Origin: Sphingobacterium cavernae
GTDB lineage: Bacteria; Bacteroidota; Bacteroidia; Sphingobacteriales; Sphingobacteriaceae
Assembly: GCF_008520265.1 (NCBI RefSeq)
Contig: NZ_VIQM01000039.1
Span: 1-42,882 of the forward strand
Reading direction: 5' to 3'
DNA length: 42,882 nt
The position numbers and the translations under genes are program-made. The notes beneath the pieces were generated by a model, which saw only the letters and a program-made list of their open reading frames with translations, ran no database searches and was not told where the DNA came from. Shown piece after piece: positions 34,973-42,882 of this stretch (within the stretch, counting starts at the first letter, position 1; every line of letters starts with the position of its first letter).

Positions 34973-35662
34973 ATGAGAACGACACTATTTACTTTGCTAT
35001 TAGTATTAAATATTTTAGTTTCAAAGGCTGAAACTTTACCTATTCTTAATAAAACAACTTACAATTTCTTATTACACTTGCCTGATTCATACGATAATAA
35101 GTCAGACAAATTACCAGTAATTGTTTTTCTTCATGGTCGTAGTTTATCAGGAACAAATCTGGATCGAGTAAAACGCTACGGCGTGCTTTATGCAAAAAAT
35201 AGGGGACATGAGCTACCAAACGCAATAATTGTTGCACCACAAACTAAAAAAGGTTGGGATCCTGATAATGTAATGGAAGTAGTAGATTATGTGTTAGAAA
35301 ATTACAATGCTGATCGATCAAGGGTGTATGTTTGTGGAATGAGTATGGGCGGATATGGAACTATGCATGTGGCTGGGAAATATCCTGATCGTATCGCAGC
35401 GGCTGTTGCTATATGTGGTGGTGGAAATATAGGCGATGCTTGTAATTTGACACAAGTACCAATTTGGATTCAACATGGAAGTGCTGATAGGGCAGTACCA
35501 GCATCAGAATCCAAGAAGATTTATAATGCGATTAAAAAATGCGATAGTAATGCAGATGCTACTTTAACAATTATAAAAGGAGGAACGCACGGTAGCGTAG
35601 AAAAATTATTTCATAAAGATGCTATCTATGATTGGATGATGAAATATAAAAAAGATTTATAA
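34973..35662 (+). CDS. Exported alpha/beta hydrolase (esterase-like)
   Basis: A 229-residue protein with a signal peptide ending VSKAET. The catalytic triad is readable: Ser in GMSMGGYGT, Asp in HGSADRAVP and His in GGTHGS. VIVFLHGRSLSG is the oxyanion-hole strand with HG. It belongs to the dienelactone-hydrolase/phospholipase-carboxylesterase side of the fold (prolyl-oligopeptidase-like), so an ester or peptide substrate is plausible. The start at 34973 gives a clean signal peptide; the ATG at 34949 adds 8 residues. Its stop overlaps the first base pairs of a bidirectional terminator. Confidence 0.88.
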   Translation: MRTTLFTLLLVLNILVSKAETLPILNKTTYNFLLHLPDSYDNKSDKLPVIVFLHGRSLSGTNLDRVKRYGVLYAKNRGHELPNAIIVAPQTKKGWDPDNVMEVVDYVLENYNADRSRVYVCGMSMGGYGTMHVAGKYPDRIAAAVAICGGGNIGDACNLTQVPIWIQHGSADRAVPASESKKIYNAIKKCDSNADATLTIIKGGTHGSVEKLFHKDAIYDWMMKYKKDL

Positions 35663-35709
35663 CAAAGATAAAGGCTTACTAATTTATTTTGTAAGCCTTT
35701 ATCTTTGTT
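35661..35709. terminator. Bidirectional terminator
   Basis: A 19-bp perfect stem (35661-35679 with 35691-35709) and an 11-base loop. The left arm begins inside the stop codon of the hydrolase, and the right arm ends 9 bases from the end of the convergent TraB/GumN gene. Confidence 0.92.
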
Positions 35710-35718
35710 AAAAGCATC

Positions 35719-36567
35719 TTAATTTAAAACTGGAGTAACTGTATATCCTTTTTCACGAATTTGTTGTATTAGACCATCTTTTCCAATCAAATGTGCTGCT
35801 CCAACTGCAATCAGAGTTTTATTTTCAGAAATTCTAGAAGGAATTACATCTAACCAATTGTTATTTCTTTGAGTTAACATTAAATCATAAACTTCAGGAG
35901 TCATCCAATTAGGATCTGTGATTACTTCTTCAAGAATGGATAAGTCTTGCTTATTGTAAGCTGCAACCATTTGTTGTGTCAATTTACCAGCCTCATCATA
36001 AAGTTTTAAATAATTATAGAAATACTCAGGAGTAGCAATCTTACTCAACATTTCCATCTGAAATTCTATTGTTTCCAAATCCGCAATATTTTTACCCTCT
36101 GCTAATTTATGAACTTCATTTTCTACAGACTTAAACTCCATTGGATTAGGGCAGTTAAATGATTTTAATGTCAAAAGACTCATTATCATTGCTGGGTGCA
36201 ACATATCGAACATTTTAATAGATAATTGATTCGCTGTCAGCACACTGTCGATTAATTGAATCTGATCAGACTTTAAATTACTCAGAAAATCTTGAGTAGG
36301 ACGCATCATTCTTTGTTGCATTAAATCTGTATTTTCTGGATTAAACAAATCCACTTCAAATATCACTTGATCAACTTCGCCAATTACCCGTTTAACTTTA
36401 TCATGCATGACGAAATCTTCCGGACATAAAATATGAATTGTACCTAATAAATAGGAGTCAGCTTTTAAATTATTTCCAGATATTTTCCATAAAACAGAAT
36501 TTTCTTGCGCAAAAATAGTTGCCATCGACAAGATGGCACAAAGTTGAATTAAAAATAACTTTTTCAT
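35719..36567 (-). CDS. TraB/GumN family protein, exported
   Basis: A 282-residue protein with a signal peptide ending TIFAQ. The family's GTIHIL motif near the start and GAAHLIGKDGL near the end are the two conserved metal-site segments known from the TIKI/TraB superfamily. KVKRVIGEVDQVIFEVDLF between them is also typical. Some members are metalloproteases, but the activity of bacterial GumN-like proteins is unproven. Expected in the periplasm. Monocistronic on the minus strand. Confidence 0.88.
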   Translation of the reverse strand: MKKLFLIQLCAILSMATIFAQENSVLWKISGNNLKADSYLLGTIHILCPEDFVMHDKVKRVIGEVDQVIFEVDLFNPENTDLMQQRMMRPTQDFLSNLKSDQIQLIDSVLTANQLSIKMFDMLHPAMIMSLLTLKSFNCPNPMEFKSVENEVHKLAEGKNIADLETIEFQMEMLSKIATPEYFYNYLKLYDEAGKLTQQMVAAYNKQDLSILEEVITDPNWMTPEVYDLMLTQRNNNWLDVIPSRISENKTLIAVGAAHLIGKDGLIQQIREKGYTVTPVLN

Positions 36568-36617
36568 ATAACGTTAGTTATTTTTCTTTTAATATAAGAG
36601 TTTTTAAAAACAAAAAG

Positions 36618-36640
36618 GGGATTTATTCAAAATAAATCCC
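36618..36640 (-). terminator. Terminator of the cyclophilin-DUF5606 unit
   Basis: On the minus strand GGGATTTATT (36640-36631) pairs with AATAAATCCC (36627-36618) around a 3-base loop, followed by CCTTTTTGTTTTT. Confidence 0.88.
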
Positions 36641-36665
36641 TTAAAACTGTAAATATCAAAAACAA

Positions 36666-37070
36666 TTATTGAATTGGAGCAGGAGCTTCCTCTTCAAATA
36701 ATGGAAATTCTTTGATAATATTATACCAAGAAATAATTTTTTTAATATCAGAAGTATAAACTCTAGCCTCATCATGACCTGGAGCTACTTCGTGGAAAAA
36801 GTTACGTAATTCCTCGCCGCTTGCTTTCGTGTCTGGTGTAGTTCCTCCATTAGATTTGATAGTTTCCAAAACATCTAATAGACGAATTTCTTCTTCCTCA
36901 CCGTATATTGTGATATCTTCCAAAGTAGCCATCTTAGTCGTGTTAAGATTTACTACAGATTTGATTTTAGCTTTATCTAATGTTTCTAAGATAAAACCAC
37001 CTTTATTTTGACCGATTAATTTGAATAAACCTGGTTTACCAGTTACTGATACTAATGCTCTTAAATTCAT
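36666..37070 (-). CDS. DUF5606 domain protein
   Basis: A 134-residue cytosolic protein beginning MNLRALVSVTGKPGLFKLIG, which matches the start of the Bacteroidota family DUF5606. The first half has a short SH3-like beta pattern. The second half is helical, with an acidic C-terminus. Function unknown. It follows the cyclophilin gene after 17 bases and shares its terminator. I place it in the same operon. Confidence 0.85.
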   Translation of the reverse strand: MNLRALVSVTGKPGLFKLIGQNKGGFILETLDKAKIKSVVNLNTTKMATLEDITIYGEEEEIRLLDVLETIKSNGGTTPDTKASGEELRNFFHEVAPGHDEARVYTSDIKKIISWYNIIKEFPLFEEEAPAPIQ

Positions 37071-37087
37071 TATTTAATATGTTTATA

Positions 37088-37546
37088 CTAACCTTCAATA
37101 ACTTCAATTGATAAAATACGATCACCTTGACGAATGTCATCAACTACATCTACATTTTCGATTACTTTACCAAAACAAGTATGGTTACGATCCAAATGTG
37201 CTGTATTGTTACGGCTGTGGCAAATAAAGAATTGAGATCCACCTGTATTTCTACCTGCATGTGCCATAGATAATACACCACGGTCATGATATTGGTTTTC
37301 ACCAGTCAATTCACAATCGATTTTATAACCTGGACCACCAGTACCTGGCATACCAGAAGCACCTTCACGTGAATTAGGACAACCGCCTTGAATTACGAAG
37401 TCAGGAAGAACACGGTGAAATGTCAAACCATCATAAAAACCCTCTTTCGCCAATTTAATGAAATTTGCTACTGTATTAGGAGCGTCTGCTGTATAAAATT
37501 GTACAGTCATGTCGCCTTTTTCTGTCTTAATAATTGCTTTACTCAT
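37088..37546 (-). CDS. Cyclophilin-type peptidyl-prolyl cis-trans isomerase
   Basis: A 152-residue cytosolic PPIase, single domain without signal peptide. [13 protein letters not shown] holds the catalytic Arg and Phe of cyclophilins, and [10 protein letters not shown] matches the second core loop. [19 protein letters not shown] near the C-terminus replaces the usual Leu-Asp-Gly motif with LDR-N, normal for the bacterial type. Assists protein folding at proline bonds. First of two genes with DUF5606. Confidence 0.94.
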   Translation of the reverse strand: MSKAIIKTEKGDMTVQFYTADAPNTVANFIKLAKEGFYDGLTFHRVLPDFVIQGGCPNSREGASGMPGTGGPGYKIDCELTGENQYHDRGVLSMAHAGRNTGGSQFFICHSRNNTAHLDRNHTCFGKVIENVDVVDDIRQGDRILSIEVIEG

Positions 37547-37699
37547 TGCTAAATAAATTTTTTACAAGGTACAAATATACTAATTTTTATCCTAAGAATA
37601 ACCAAACTTGGCACTTCCGACTGTGTTAATATTTGTTAACCTAAATGCTTTTTAGTAAATTCATAATAACCAATTAAATACGCACACACGAACTATAAA

Positions 37700-38386
37700 A
37701 TGGAAAAATTAGTTATCCGCGAATGGGCAGAATCCGATCGTCCGAGAGAGAAATTAATGGAGAAAGGCAGGAGGGCACTAACCGATGCAGAGTTGTTAGC
37801 AATTCTTATAGGTTCGGGCTCAACAACCCAAACTGCAGTTGAGCTTTGTCGCCGCATCCTAAAGGATGTAAATAACAACTTAAATGCCTTATCCAAAAAA
37901 GAAGTTAATGATTTATGCGTCTACAGGGGAATCGGTGAAGCAAAAGCAATAAGAATCATTGCAGCACTAGAATTGGGGCGGCGTAGGAGAGATGAGCAAG
38001 TCGTCGATGTGCCCGTACTGAATAGTAGCAAACGTGTATACGAATGTTTTAGAGCCAATTTGCAAGATATTCCGCACGAGGAATTTTGGGTACTTTATCT
38101 CAATAAGGGTTGTAAGGTATTGGATACGCAATTAATCGGACGCGGCGGAAATGATTTTACGCCTGTTGATGTACGTATTATTCTACGTCACGCATTACAA
38201 TCAAAAGCGAATTCGATGATACTAATTCACAATCACCCTTTGGGCACACTTCGACCTAGCCAAGCAGATAAACTATTGACTAATAAAATCAATGATTCAG
38301 CAAAAATAATGGACATCAAGGTGAATGACCATATTATTTTTACTGATACAGCTTATTACAGTTTTAGAGATGAAGGATTACTCTGA
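37700..38386 (+). CDS. radC: RadC family JAMM-domain protein
   Basis: A 228-residue protein. An N-terminal helix-hairpin-helix region (about 20-85) contains GRRALTDAELLAILIGSGS. The MPN/JAMM domain follows, with HNHPLGTLRPSQAD, the H-x-H-x10-D zinc site in RadC form; the usual HNHPSG has Leu instead of Ser here. The original DNA-repair role of RadC is doubtful in the literature, so function is unclear. Its last 31 bases overlap the end of the convergent MpaB-like gene. Confidence 0.92.
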   Translation: MEKLVIREWAESDRPREKLMEKGRRALTDAELLAILIGSGSTTQTAVELCRRILKDVNNNLNALSKKEVNDLCVYRGIGEAKAIRIIAALELGRRRRDEQVVDVPVLNSSKRVYECFRANLQDIPHEEFWVLYLNKGCKVLDTQLIGRGGNDFTPVDVRIILRHALQSKANSMILIHNHPLGTLRPSQADKLLTNKINDSAKIMDIKVNDHIIFTDTAYYSFRDEGLL

Positions 38387-39567
38387 CTATTGTTAAATTC
38401 TTGGTAAATCATACGGACTCTTTCTTGTTCTTCGCCGCCAGAGTGTATAGATTGCAAACGAGTTTCCTCGTCAACAATAGTTCGTTCATTTTGTCTTGTT
38501 TTCCATATATTAACCAATCCAAATCGTCCGATTTTTGTATTTGATAATCCTAAAAGTTTACAAGAATATTCACCTAACAAGAAATTATTATAAAACAAAT
38601 GCACTTCACGCATCATCAAGCGCATTAATTTATTTTTGGGATAATGTGCCAGTACGGGCTCTTCCTTAAGTGCATCAGCTAAGGATCTACTATCTTCGTC
38701 GCCTTCTCTTTGCGTCATTGTCCAAAGATAAAGTGCTTCAATGGCTTCATTTTCATTTTCGGGCAACAATGCTAAAGGAATTCCTAACAAGGAACCGACA
38801 TATTTCCAAAAGTGAAATAACCCATCAACTTCTTTTGGAGAAGGCTGAATTCCGATTTTACGTAACCCAACTAAGAACACCAATGAGAACCCCAGATTTG
38901 TAGCCAGCATATCCCACGTATTCAACGGTATACCCCATTTATTAGAATCCCAATCTGTACGCTTTAATATACTAATACGCGAATATGAATGGATACAACG
39001 AGTCAAAAATATCTGGCGAAATCCTTCAGAGTTTTGTTCTAAGCCTCCTTCTTTGGTAATATTTACCCAAAAATTGACAGTGTCATTTAACCTTTTAACA
39101 GCACCTTTTTTTAAAGCTCCTGTATAGATTAATGGCTTATTGATAGCTGCTGATTCATAGCCGCCCATAAGGCAATAATCCCGCAAAACTATCAAAGCCG
39201 AAAGACCCGCGCGTCGTGAAAGTTCAGAACCAAATTTTAATTTTTCTTGATCTAACCAATTGGGTTCAATGTCAATCTTTGCAAAGAATTCATCCCAAAT
39301 TAGCTTTTCCTCGGTTGGCAGTTGTTCATGATTCAAATAAGAAGAAAGTGAATTATTACCCTGTACAAATCCTTTCTTATCATGAAGATCAAGTACCAAT
39401 TGGTCGCCATGTCTGTCCCATTCGTAGAGAAAGGGAATAAGTTTTTCTGCAATTGCGATATCAGGAACATATCCTAATTTTTGAAGCAGTTCTACGCCTA
39501 CACCTTCATTCCAATAGTGTGCAAACGATGATTCATTAATTTTATATCGGTAGGGCTGACTCCACAT
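38356..39567 (-). CDS. Oxygenase MpaB/DUF2236 family protein
   Basis: A 403-residue helical protein. SRRAGLSALIVLRDYCLMGG followed by TGALKKGAVKRLNDTVNFW is the hallmark of the DUF2236 family, which includes latex-clearing heme-b oxygenases and the mycophenolic acid enzyme MpaB. A His and Lys heme-site arrangement is not provable by eye. No signal peptide, unlike Lcp, so it may act in the cytosol. It is the last gene of a three-gene minus-strand unit, 3 bases after its upstream neighbour. Its 3' end runs 31 bases into radC. Substrate unknown. Confidence 0.82.
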   Translation of the reverse strand: MWSQPYRYKINESSFAHYWNEGVGVELLQKLGYVPDIAIAEKLIPFLYEWDRHGDQLVLDLHDKKGFVQGNNSLSSYLNHEQLPTEEKLIWDEFFAKIDIEPNWLDQEKLKFGSELSRRAGLSALIVLRDYCLMGGYESAAINKPLIYTGALKKGAVKRLNDTVNFWVNITKEGGLEQNSEGFRQIFLTRCIHSYSRISILKRTDWDSNKWGIPLNTWDMLATNLGFSLVFLVGLRKIGIQPSPKEVDGLFHFWKYVGSLLGIPLALLPENENEAIEALYLWTMTQREGDEDSRSLADALKEEPVLAHYPKNKLMRLMMREVHLFYNNFLLGEYSCKLLGLSNTKIGRFGLVNIWKTRQNERTIVDEETRLQSIHSGGEEQERVRMIYQEFNNSQSNPSSLKL

Positions 39568-39570
39568 AGG

Positions 39571-39930
39571 CTAATTTGTTAAGCTCCAATCAAAATATGC
39601 TGCACGTGCTACTAGTTTGTCATCATTCGTACTGAAATCGAAATCTAAATAATCATTGGCGCAGGCTTGCAAATCCGAACAACAATATTGGCGGTCAATC
39701 TGAAATTTCAATCTAAATGATCCTTTCTGTGTATCAGAATTATACTTTTGATTAGTCACACTAAGGTGCGTAATCGATGGGCCACCGTCCAGACTGGCCA
39801 AATTATCTAAAATATATTCCCGAATCTTCTGTAAACTATCCTCAGTTAATTGACTAATAATCGACTGAGAATTTTGCGCTAATTCCTCTGCGTTAATTGG
39901 GCTTATTTCTATTTTTAGGTCACTGCTCAT
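39571..39930 (-). CDS. Small protein of unknown function with CCSxxxxC motif
   Basis: A 119-residue protein without signal peptide or membrane segment. The second half reads FRLKFQIDRQYCCSDLQACA, so three Cys lie close together (CC-x5-C), followed by DYLDFDFSTND and a short C-terminal strand. It looks like a small alpha-plus-beta domain. No family is recognised. The ATG at 39930 begins the compact domain; the longer frame overlaps the upstream gene too far. It overlaps the YgjP-like gene by 11 bases and ends 3 bases before the MpaB-like gene, so it is tightly coupled to both. Confidence 0.65.
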   Translation of the reverse strand: MSSDLKIEISPINAEELAQNSQSIISQLTEDSLQKIREYILDNLASLDGGPSITHLSVTNQKYNSDTQKGSFRLKFQIDRQYCCSDLQACANDYLDFDFSTNDDKLVARAAYFDWSLTN

Positions 39931-40555
39931 ATTTAAATACTCTTTCGCAATGTTTCGGGTTTGAAACATATTTGTTTATTAAATCATCAATTTGTTCTTT
40001 CGAACATCTTAAAAAAAATCCCACAGCTCGTATTACGACGTAGGTGATAAAATCTTTCGATTTGTCAATTAATGTTTTCGAATAGGTAATGTATCCGTTT
40101 GTATGACAAATTGAATAATATTTTGTTTTTAGTTTTTTAAGATTAGTTTCAGGAAGAATTAAATTCAAATCTTCTTCTAGATAAGACAATTTTGAGTTAA
40201 TAAAGTTTAGTAATAGGGTGAATTTTAATTTTTCAAGATTTGTTGCCGTGCTGAAATGCTTCTTATTACCATATAAAATTTCATTTTTTATATAGGCTGA
40301 CAATATTGGTTCTATTTTGATTGGGTATATCTTATCAAACAGAGATATCTGGGTAAGTGAAGTATTTAAAGATTTTTTGTGTGCTGAAATTAACTTCGGT
40401 AATTCTTGTTTAATGTATACAATTAGATTCTCTTGAGGAATTCTTGCAGGAACATCCAGATGCACAATTTCGTGCTCGATCTTTTTAAGAATGATTGAAT
40501 CGATGTCGGTTTTGATATGAATAAAATACGTTTTTTCGCCAATTTCCAAATACAT
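39920..40555 (-). CDS. YgjP-like (SprT/WLM-type) protein lacking the metal site
   Basis: A 211-residue protein whose layout follows YgjP-like metallopeptidases. The N-terminal strand pair is followed by DVPARIPQENLIVYIKQELP (family: RAPxxVPxxxIxxFV). Then come ISLFDKIYPIKIEP (family: FxGxxYPLxI) and KYYSICHTNGYITYSKTLID (family: RWGSCSSxGxIxFNxxLI). YVVIRAVGFFLRCSKEQID sits where the family has VVxHELCHLxxxNHSxxF. The HELCH zinc site is thus replaced by RAVGF. It is either a pseudoenzyme or a dead gene still intact in frame. ATG at 40555; a TTG lies two codons earlier. First gene of the unit with the Cys protein and MpaB-like oxygenase. Confidence 0.72.
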   Translation of the reverse strand: MYLEIGEKTYFIHIKTDIDSIILKKIEHEIVHLDVPARIPQENLIVYIKQELPKLISAHKKSLNTSLTQISLFDKIYPIKIEPILSAYIKNEILYGNKKHFSTATNLEKLKFTLLLNFINSKLSYLEEDLNLILPETNLKKLKTKYYSICHTNGYITYSKTLIDKSKDFITYVVIRAVGFFLRCSKEQIDDLINKYVSNPKHCERVFKYEQ

Positions 40556-40637
40556 ACACAAAATAGTTACTTTTTATTCAAGCTGTAAATAATTATGTTT
40601 GCATAACATTTACATCATTTAAAATAAGCTTATAAAG

Positions 40638-42641
40638 ATGAAGAAAATTTTTGTTTTGACAGCAGCCTTGCTGTCATCAAATTTTATTTTTGCCCAAGAG
40701 TACAAAGCCATAAATAAAGCATTTATGGATCAGTCTGTACGCCCTCAAGACGATTTTTACAATTATGTCAACGGAAATTGGATGAAAACAGTTCAAATTC
40801 CTTCAGACAAAGCACGTTGGGGATCATTCGACGAATTGCGTGAAAATACAGATTTGGCTGTATTGGAAATTTTGAAATCAGCATTAAATGAAACACAGGC
40901 AAGAGGTTCGGATGGCCAAAAAATTGCCGATTTGTACAAATCATACGTTGACTTCGAAACGCGTAATAAAGTTGCTTTAAAGCCAATTCAACAAAGATTG
41001 TCCGATATTAATGCCATTAAAAATTTAAAGGATCTAACGGCATATTTCTCAAAATATGGACGTGAAGGCGGAAATCCTTTCTATGGTGGTTATGTAGGTA
41101 CGCATCTGAAAAATTCAAAAATTAATACAGTTTATCTAGGTGGTGGTTCTTTAGGACTTGGTCGTACTTATTACCAAAAAGACGATGAGGCAAATAGAAA
41201 AACATTAGCTGATTATTCTGAATTCATCAATATACTTTACGGAAAAGTAGACCCAAAAACGAAGGACTTAAAAGGAGCAAAAGTTATAGCTTTTGAGAAA
41301 GCGATTGCTGCAAATTTGAAAACAGTAGAAGAATCTCGTGATGCACAAAAGCGTTATAATCCGGTAGCTGTATCTGATTTAAATAAATTAGTCAAAAACG
41401 TAGATGTAGCTGGATTCTTGAAAGAAGTAGGCTTTAAAGCGGATACAGTAATCATAGGAGAATTAAAATATTTCCAAAATCTTGATCAAATCTTAACAGA
41501 GAAAAATGTTCCTGTCATCAAAGATTATTTGAAATTCCATGTAGTAAATGGTGCAACTTCCTATTTAACAGAAGAACTTGATAAATTATCTTTTGACTTC
41601 TATGGCCGCAAATTAAGAGGTCAAGCAGAACAAAGAAGTTTAGACAAACGTGGCTTAGAGTTTGTAAATGGTAATGTCGGCGAATTGCTAGGTAAATTGT
41701 ATGTAGAGAAACATTTCCCTGAAGAAGCCAAAGCAACATGCGAAGAATTAGTTAAATACCTAATCAAATCGTTCGAGATTCACATCAAGAACTTAGAATG
41801 GATGTCTCCAGTTACGAAAGAACGCGCTTTGGACAAATTATCTAAGTTTACTGTGAAAATCGGTTATCCAGACAAATGGAAAGATTATTCGCAATTGGCA
41901 GTTGGTACTTCATTGTACGAAAATATTAGTGCAATCAACAAATGGAGATTTGAGCAGAATCTCGCAAAACAAGGACAGCCTGTAGACAAAGAGGAGTGGG
42001 GAATGTCTCCTCAGACAGTAAATGCGTATTATAGCCCACTAAACAATGAGATCGTATTTCCAGCAGCTATCCTTCAAGCTCCTTTCTATGATTACCGCGC
42101 AGACGCAGCAGTCAATTTTGGTGGTATCGGTGCTGTAATTGGTCACGAATTATCGCATGGTTTTGATGACTCAGGTTCTCAATACGATGGTGATGGAAAC
42201 TTGAATAACTGGTGGACTGAAGAAGACCGTACTAAATTTGAGGCAGCTGCTGATGCTTTAGTGGCGCAATTCGAAAAATATGAACCAGTACCAGGTGTAT
42301 TCGTAAATGGCCGTTTCACTTTGGGTGAAAACATCGGTGATTTGGGTGGTTCTTCAGTAGCTTTTGACGCTTTGAAAATGTACTTGCAAGATAAAGGTAA
42401 TCCAGGTATGATAGATGGTTTTACACCAGAACAACGTTTCTTCCTGTCTTGGGCAACGATTTGGCGTACGAAAACAACAGATGCGTTTGTAATCAACCAA
42501 GTAAAAACCGATCCACATTCGCCTGCGCAATACAGAGCTTTCGCGCCAATTATTAATTTGGATGCATTCCATGAAGCTTTCGGCACAAAAGAAGGTGATA
42601 AATTATACGTTCCAAAGGAACAAAGAATTCTTATTTGGTAA
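40638..42641 (+). CDS. M13 family metallopeptidase (neprilysin/PepO-like), exported
   Basis: A 667-residue zinc peptidase with a signal peptide ending NFIFAQ. The active site is HELSH at 503-507, and the third ligand Glu564 lies in GENIGDLGG (564-570), both as in the family. NAYYSPLNNEIVFPAAIL is the substrate-binding segment, and the C-terminal region (about 600-667) closes the domain. It hydrolyses short peptides in the periplasm or at the surface, by family. Monocistronic; its terminator may also be the end of the adjacent IS element. Confidence 0.94.
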   Translation: MKKIFVLTAALLSSNFIFAQEYKAINKAFMDQSVRPQDDFYNYVNGNWMKTVQIPSDKARWGSFDELRENTDLAVLEILKSALNETQARGSDGQKIADLYKSYVDFETRNKVALKPIQQRLSDINAIKNLKDLTAYFSKYGREGGNPFYGGYVGTHLKNSKINTVYLGGGSLGLGRTYYQKDDEANRKTLADYSEFINILYGKVDPKTKDLKGAKVIAFEKAIAANLKTVEESRDAQKRYNPVAVSDLNKLVKNVDVAGFLKEVGFKADTVIIGELKYFQNLDQILTEKNVPVIKDYLKFHVVNGATSYLTEELDKLSFDFYGRKLRGQAEQRSLDKRGLEFVNGNVGELLGKLYVEKHFPEEAKATCEELVKYLIKSFEIHIKNLEWMSPVTKERALDKLSKFTVKIGYPDKWKDYSQLAVGTSLYENISAINKWRFEQNLAKQGQPVDKEEWGMSPQTVNAYYSPLNNEIVFPAAILQAPFYDYRADAAVNFGGIGAVIGHELSHGFDDSGSQYDGDGNLNNWWTEEDRTKFEAAADALVAQFEKYEPVPGVFVNGRFTLGENIGDLGGSSVAFDALKMYLQDKGNPGMIDGFTPEQRFFLSWATIWRTKTTDAFVINQVKTDPHSPAQYRAFAPIINLDAFHEAFGTKEGDKLYVPKEQRILIW

Positions 42642-42666
42642 ACTTTCAATTCTACCTATGAGAAAA

Positions 42667-42697
42667 AGGCTGTCTCAAAATAGGCAGCCTCTTTTTT
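42667..42697 (+). terminator. Terminator-like hairpin after the M13 gene
   Basis: AGGCTGTCT (42667-42675) pairs with AGGCAGCCT (42682-42690), 8 Watson-Crick pairs plus one G-U, followed by CTTTTTT (42691-42697). It resembles terminal repeats of some insertion sequences and may be the IS end as well. Confidence 0.75.
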
Positions 42698-42769
42698 GTA
42701 TTTTATCACTCATATTATTTGCTTTAATCACCTGATTTTCATACCTTTAAGCTGAAATCAGATTGTTTT

Positions 42770-42882
42770 ATGAGCAAAAGAGTACCTGTTTTTAAACCTT
42801 ATTATCAAGACCAGATCATGGCAATTCCTCCAAGCCTGGATGAATTGGTTTCCAAATCACATCCAGTTCGGATTGTTAATGA
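42770..42882 (+). CDS. IS1182-family transposase, N-terminal part (partial)
   Basis: The frame from ATG at 42770 runs off the window end (37 codons). It reads MSKRVPVFKPYYQDQIMAIP, then PSLDELVSKSHPVRIVN. The pattern of an early basic leader, PPSLDELV and HPVRxVN matches the N-terminal DUF772-type domain of IS1182 transposases. The DDE catalytic part is beyond the edge. Family likely, integrity unknown. Confidence 0.8.
   Translation, partial: MSKRVPVFKPYYQDQIMAIPPSLDELVSKSHPVRIVN

Larger units (their letters stand above)
42667..42882 (+). mobile_element. Left end of an IS1182-like insertion sequence (partial)
   Basis: From the hairpin at 42667 to the window edge. The transposase gene begins at 42770. 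The hairpin AGGCTGTCTCAAAATAGG is a plausible terminal inverted repeat. A second inverted repeat (42732-42738 with 42755-42761, CTGATTT/AAATCAG) precedes the transposase. The right end and target duplication are outside the window, so the exact left boundary is unproven. Confidence 0.6.

Noticed and set aside
42179..42649. 156-codon antisense ORF inside the M13 peptidase gene
   Set aside because: It mirrors the well-conserved peptidase codons and has no motif of its own; a shadow frame.

Overview
The window comes from a Bacteroidota chromosome, most likely a Sphingobacteriaceae or Sphingobacterium-like organism. It is AT-rich, several upstream regions carry the Bacteroidota promoter element TAnnTTTG, and ribosome binding sites are generally weak. 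The gene content fits too: proteins resembling DUF5606, DUF3810 and MbnP, GH92 and GH43 glycosidases, TonB-receptor-like barrels, and M3 and M13 peptidases with signal peptides. No tRNA, rRNA, CRISPR array or prophage was seen. The only clear mobile element is the left end of an IS1182-like element at the right edge.

Layout, left to right. 1-1.5 kb: the tail of an unidentified gene, a perfect 42-bp palindrome, and an Old Yellow Enzyme reductase. 1.7-4.2 kb: oligoendopeptidase F, then a 680-bp gap holding two tiny overlapping ORFs and a short tandem repeat. 4.2-9.1 kb: a YCF48-like repeat protein with YceH, then a histone-deacetylase-fold hydrolase, NdpA and a DUF3810 membrane protein. 9.1-11.4 kb: FMN reductase, Nudix hydrolase, pyrE and an SRPBCC protein. 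11.5-14.7 kb: a four-gene minus-strand cassette of a small Cys-rich membrane protein, an MbnP-like lipoprotein, a di-heme MbnH-like peroxidase and an outer-membrane barrel with a CxxC at its mature N-terminus. This is the most interesting block, a likely copper system based on kynurenine formation. 14.8-15.9 kb: a small Cys protein and ferritin. 16-22 kb: an outer-membrane receptor-like protein, a quinone oxidoreductase and a GH92 alpha-mannosidase.

22.2-25 kb is an ABC-2 exporter with a membrane-anchored NEW3 protein. After it lies a relic of a histidine kinase C-terminus. 25.7-29.3 kb holds a lipoprotein and barrel pair and a GH43 arabinanase. 29.4-34.8 kb is a minus-strand run: cytochrome c, a secreted unknown, sbcD and sbcC. 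35-38.4 kb carries an alpha/beta hydrolase, a TraB/GumN protein, cyclophilin plus DUF5606, and RadC. 38.4-40.6 kb is a minus-strand operon of a YgjP-like protein that has lost its HExxH site, an unknown Cys protein and an MpaB/DUF2236 oxygenase. 40.6-42.6 kb is an M13 peptidase, followed by the IS1182-like edge.

Most of the window is housekeeping or generic Bacteroidota content. The parts worth follow-up are the MbnPH-type cassette, the degenerate YgjP protein beside an oxygenase, the tiny ORF pair and the kinase relic. All calls come from reading motifs by eye; no database search was run.
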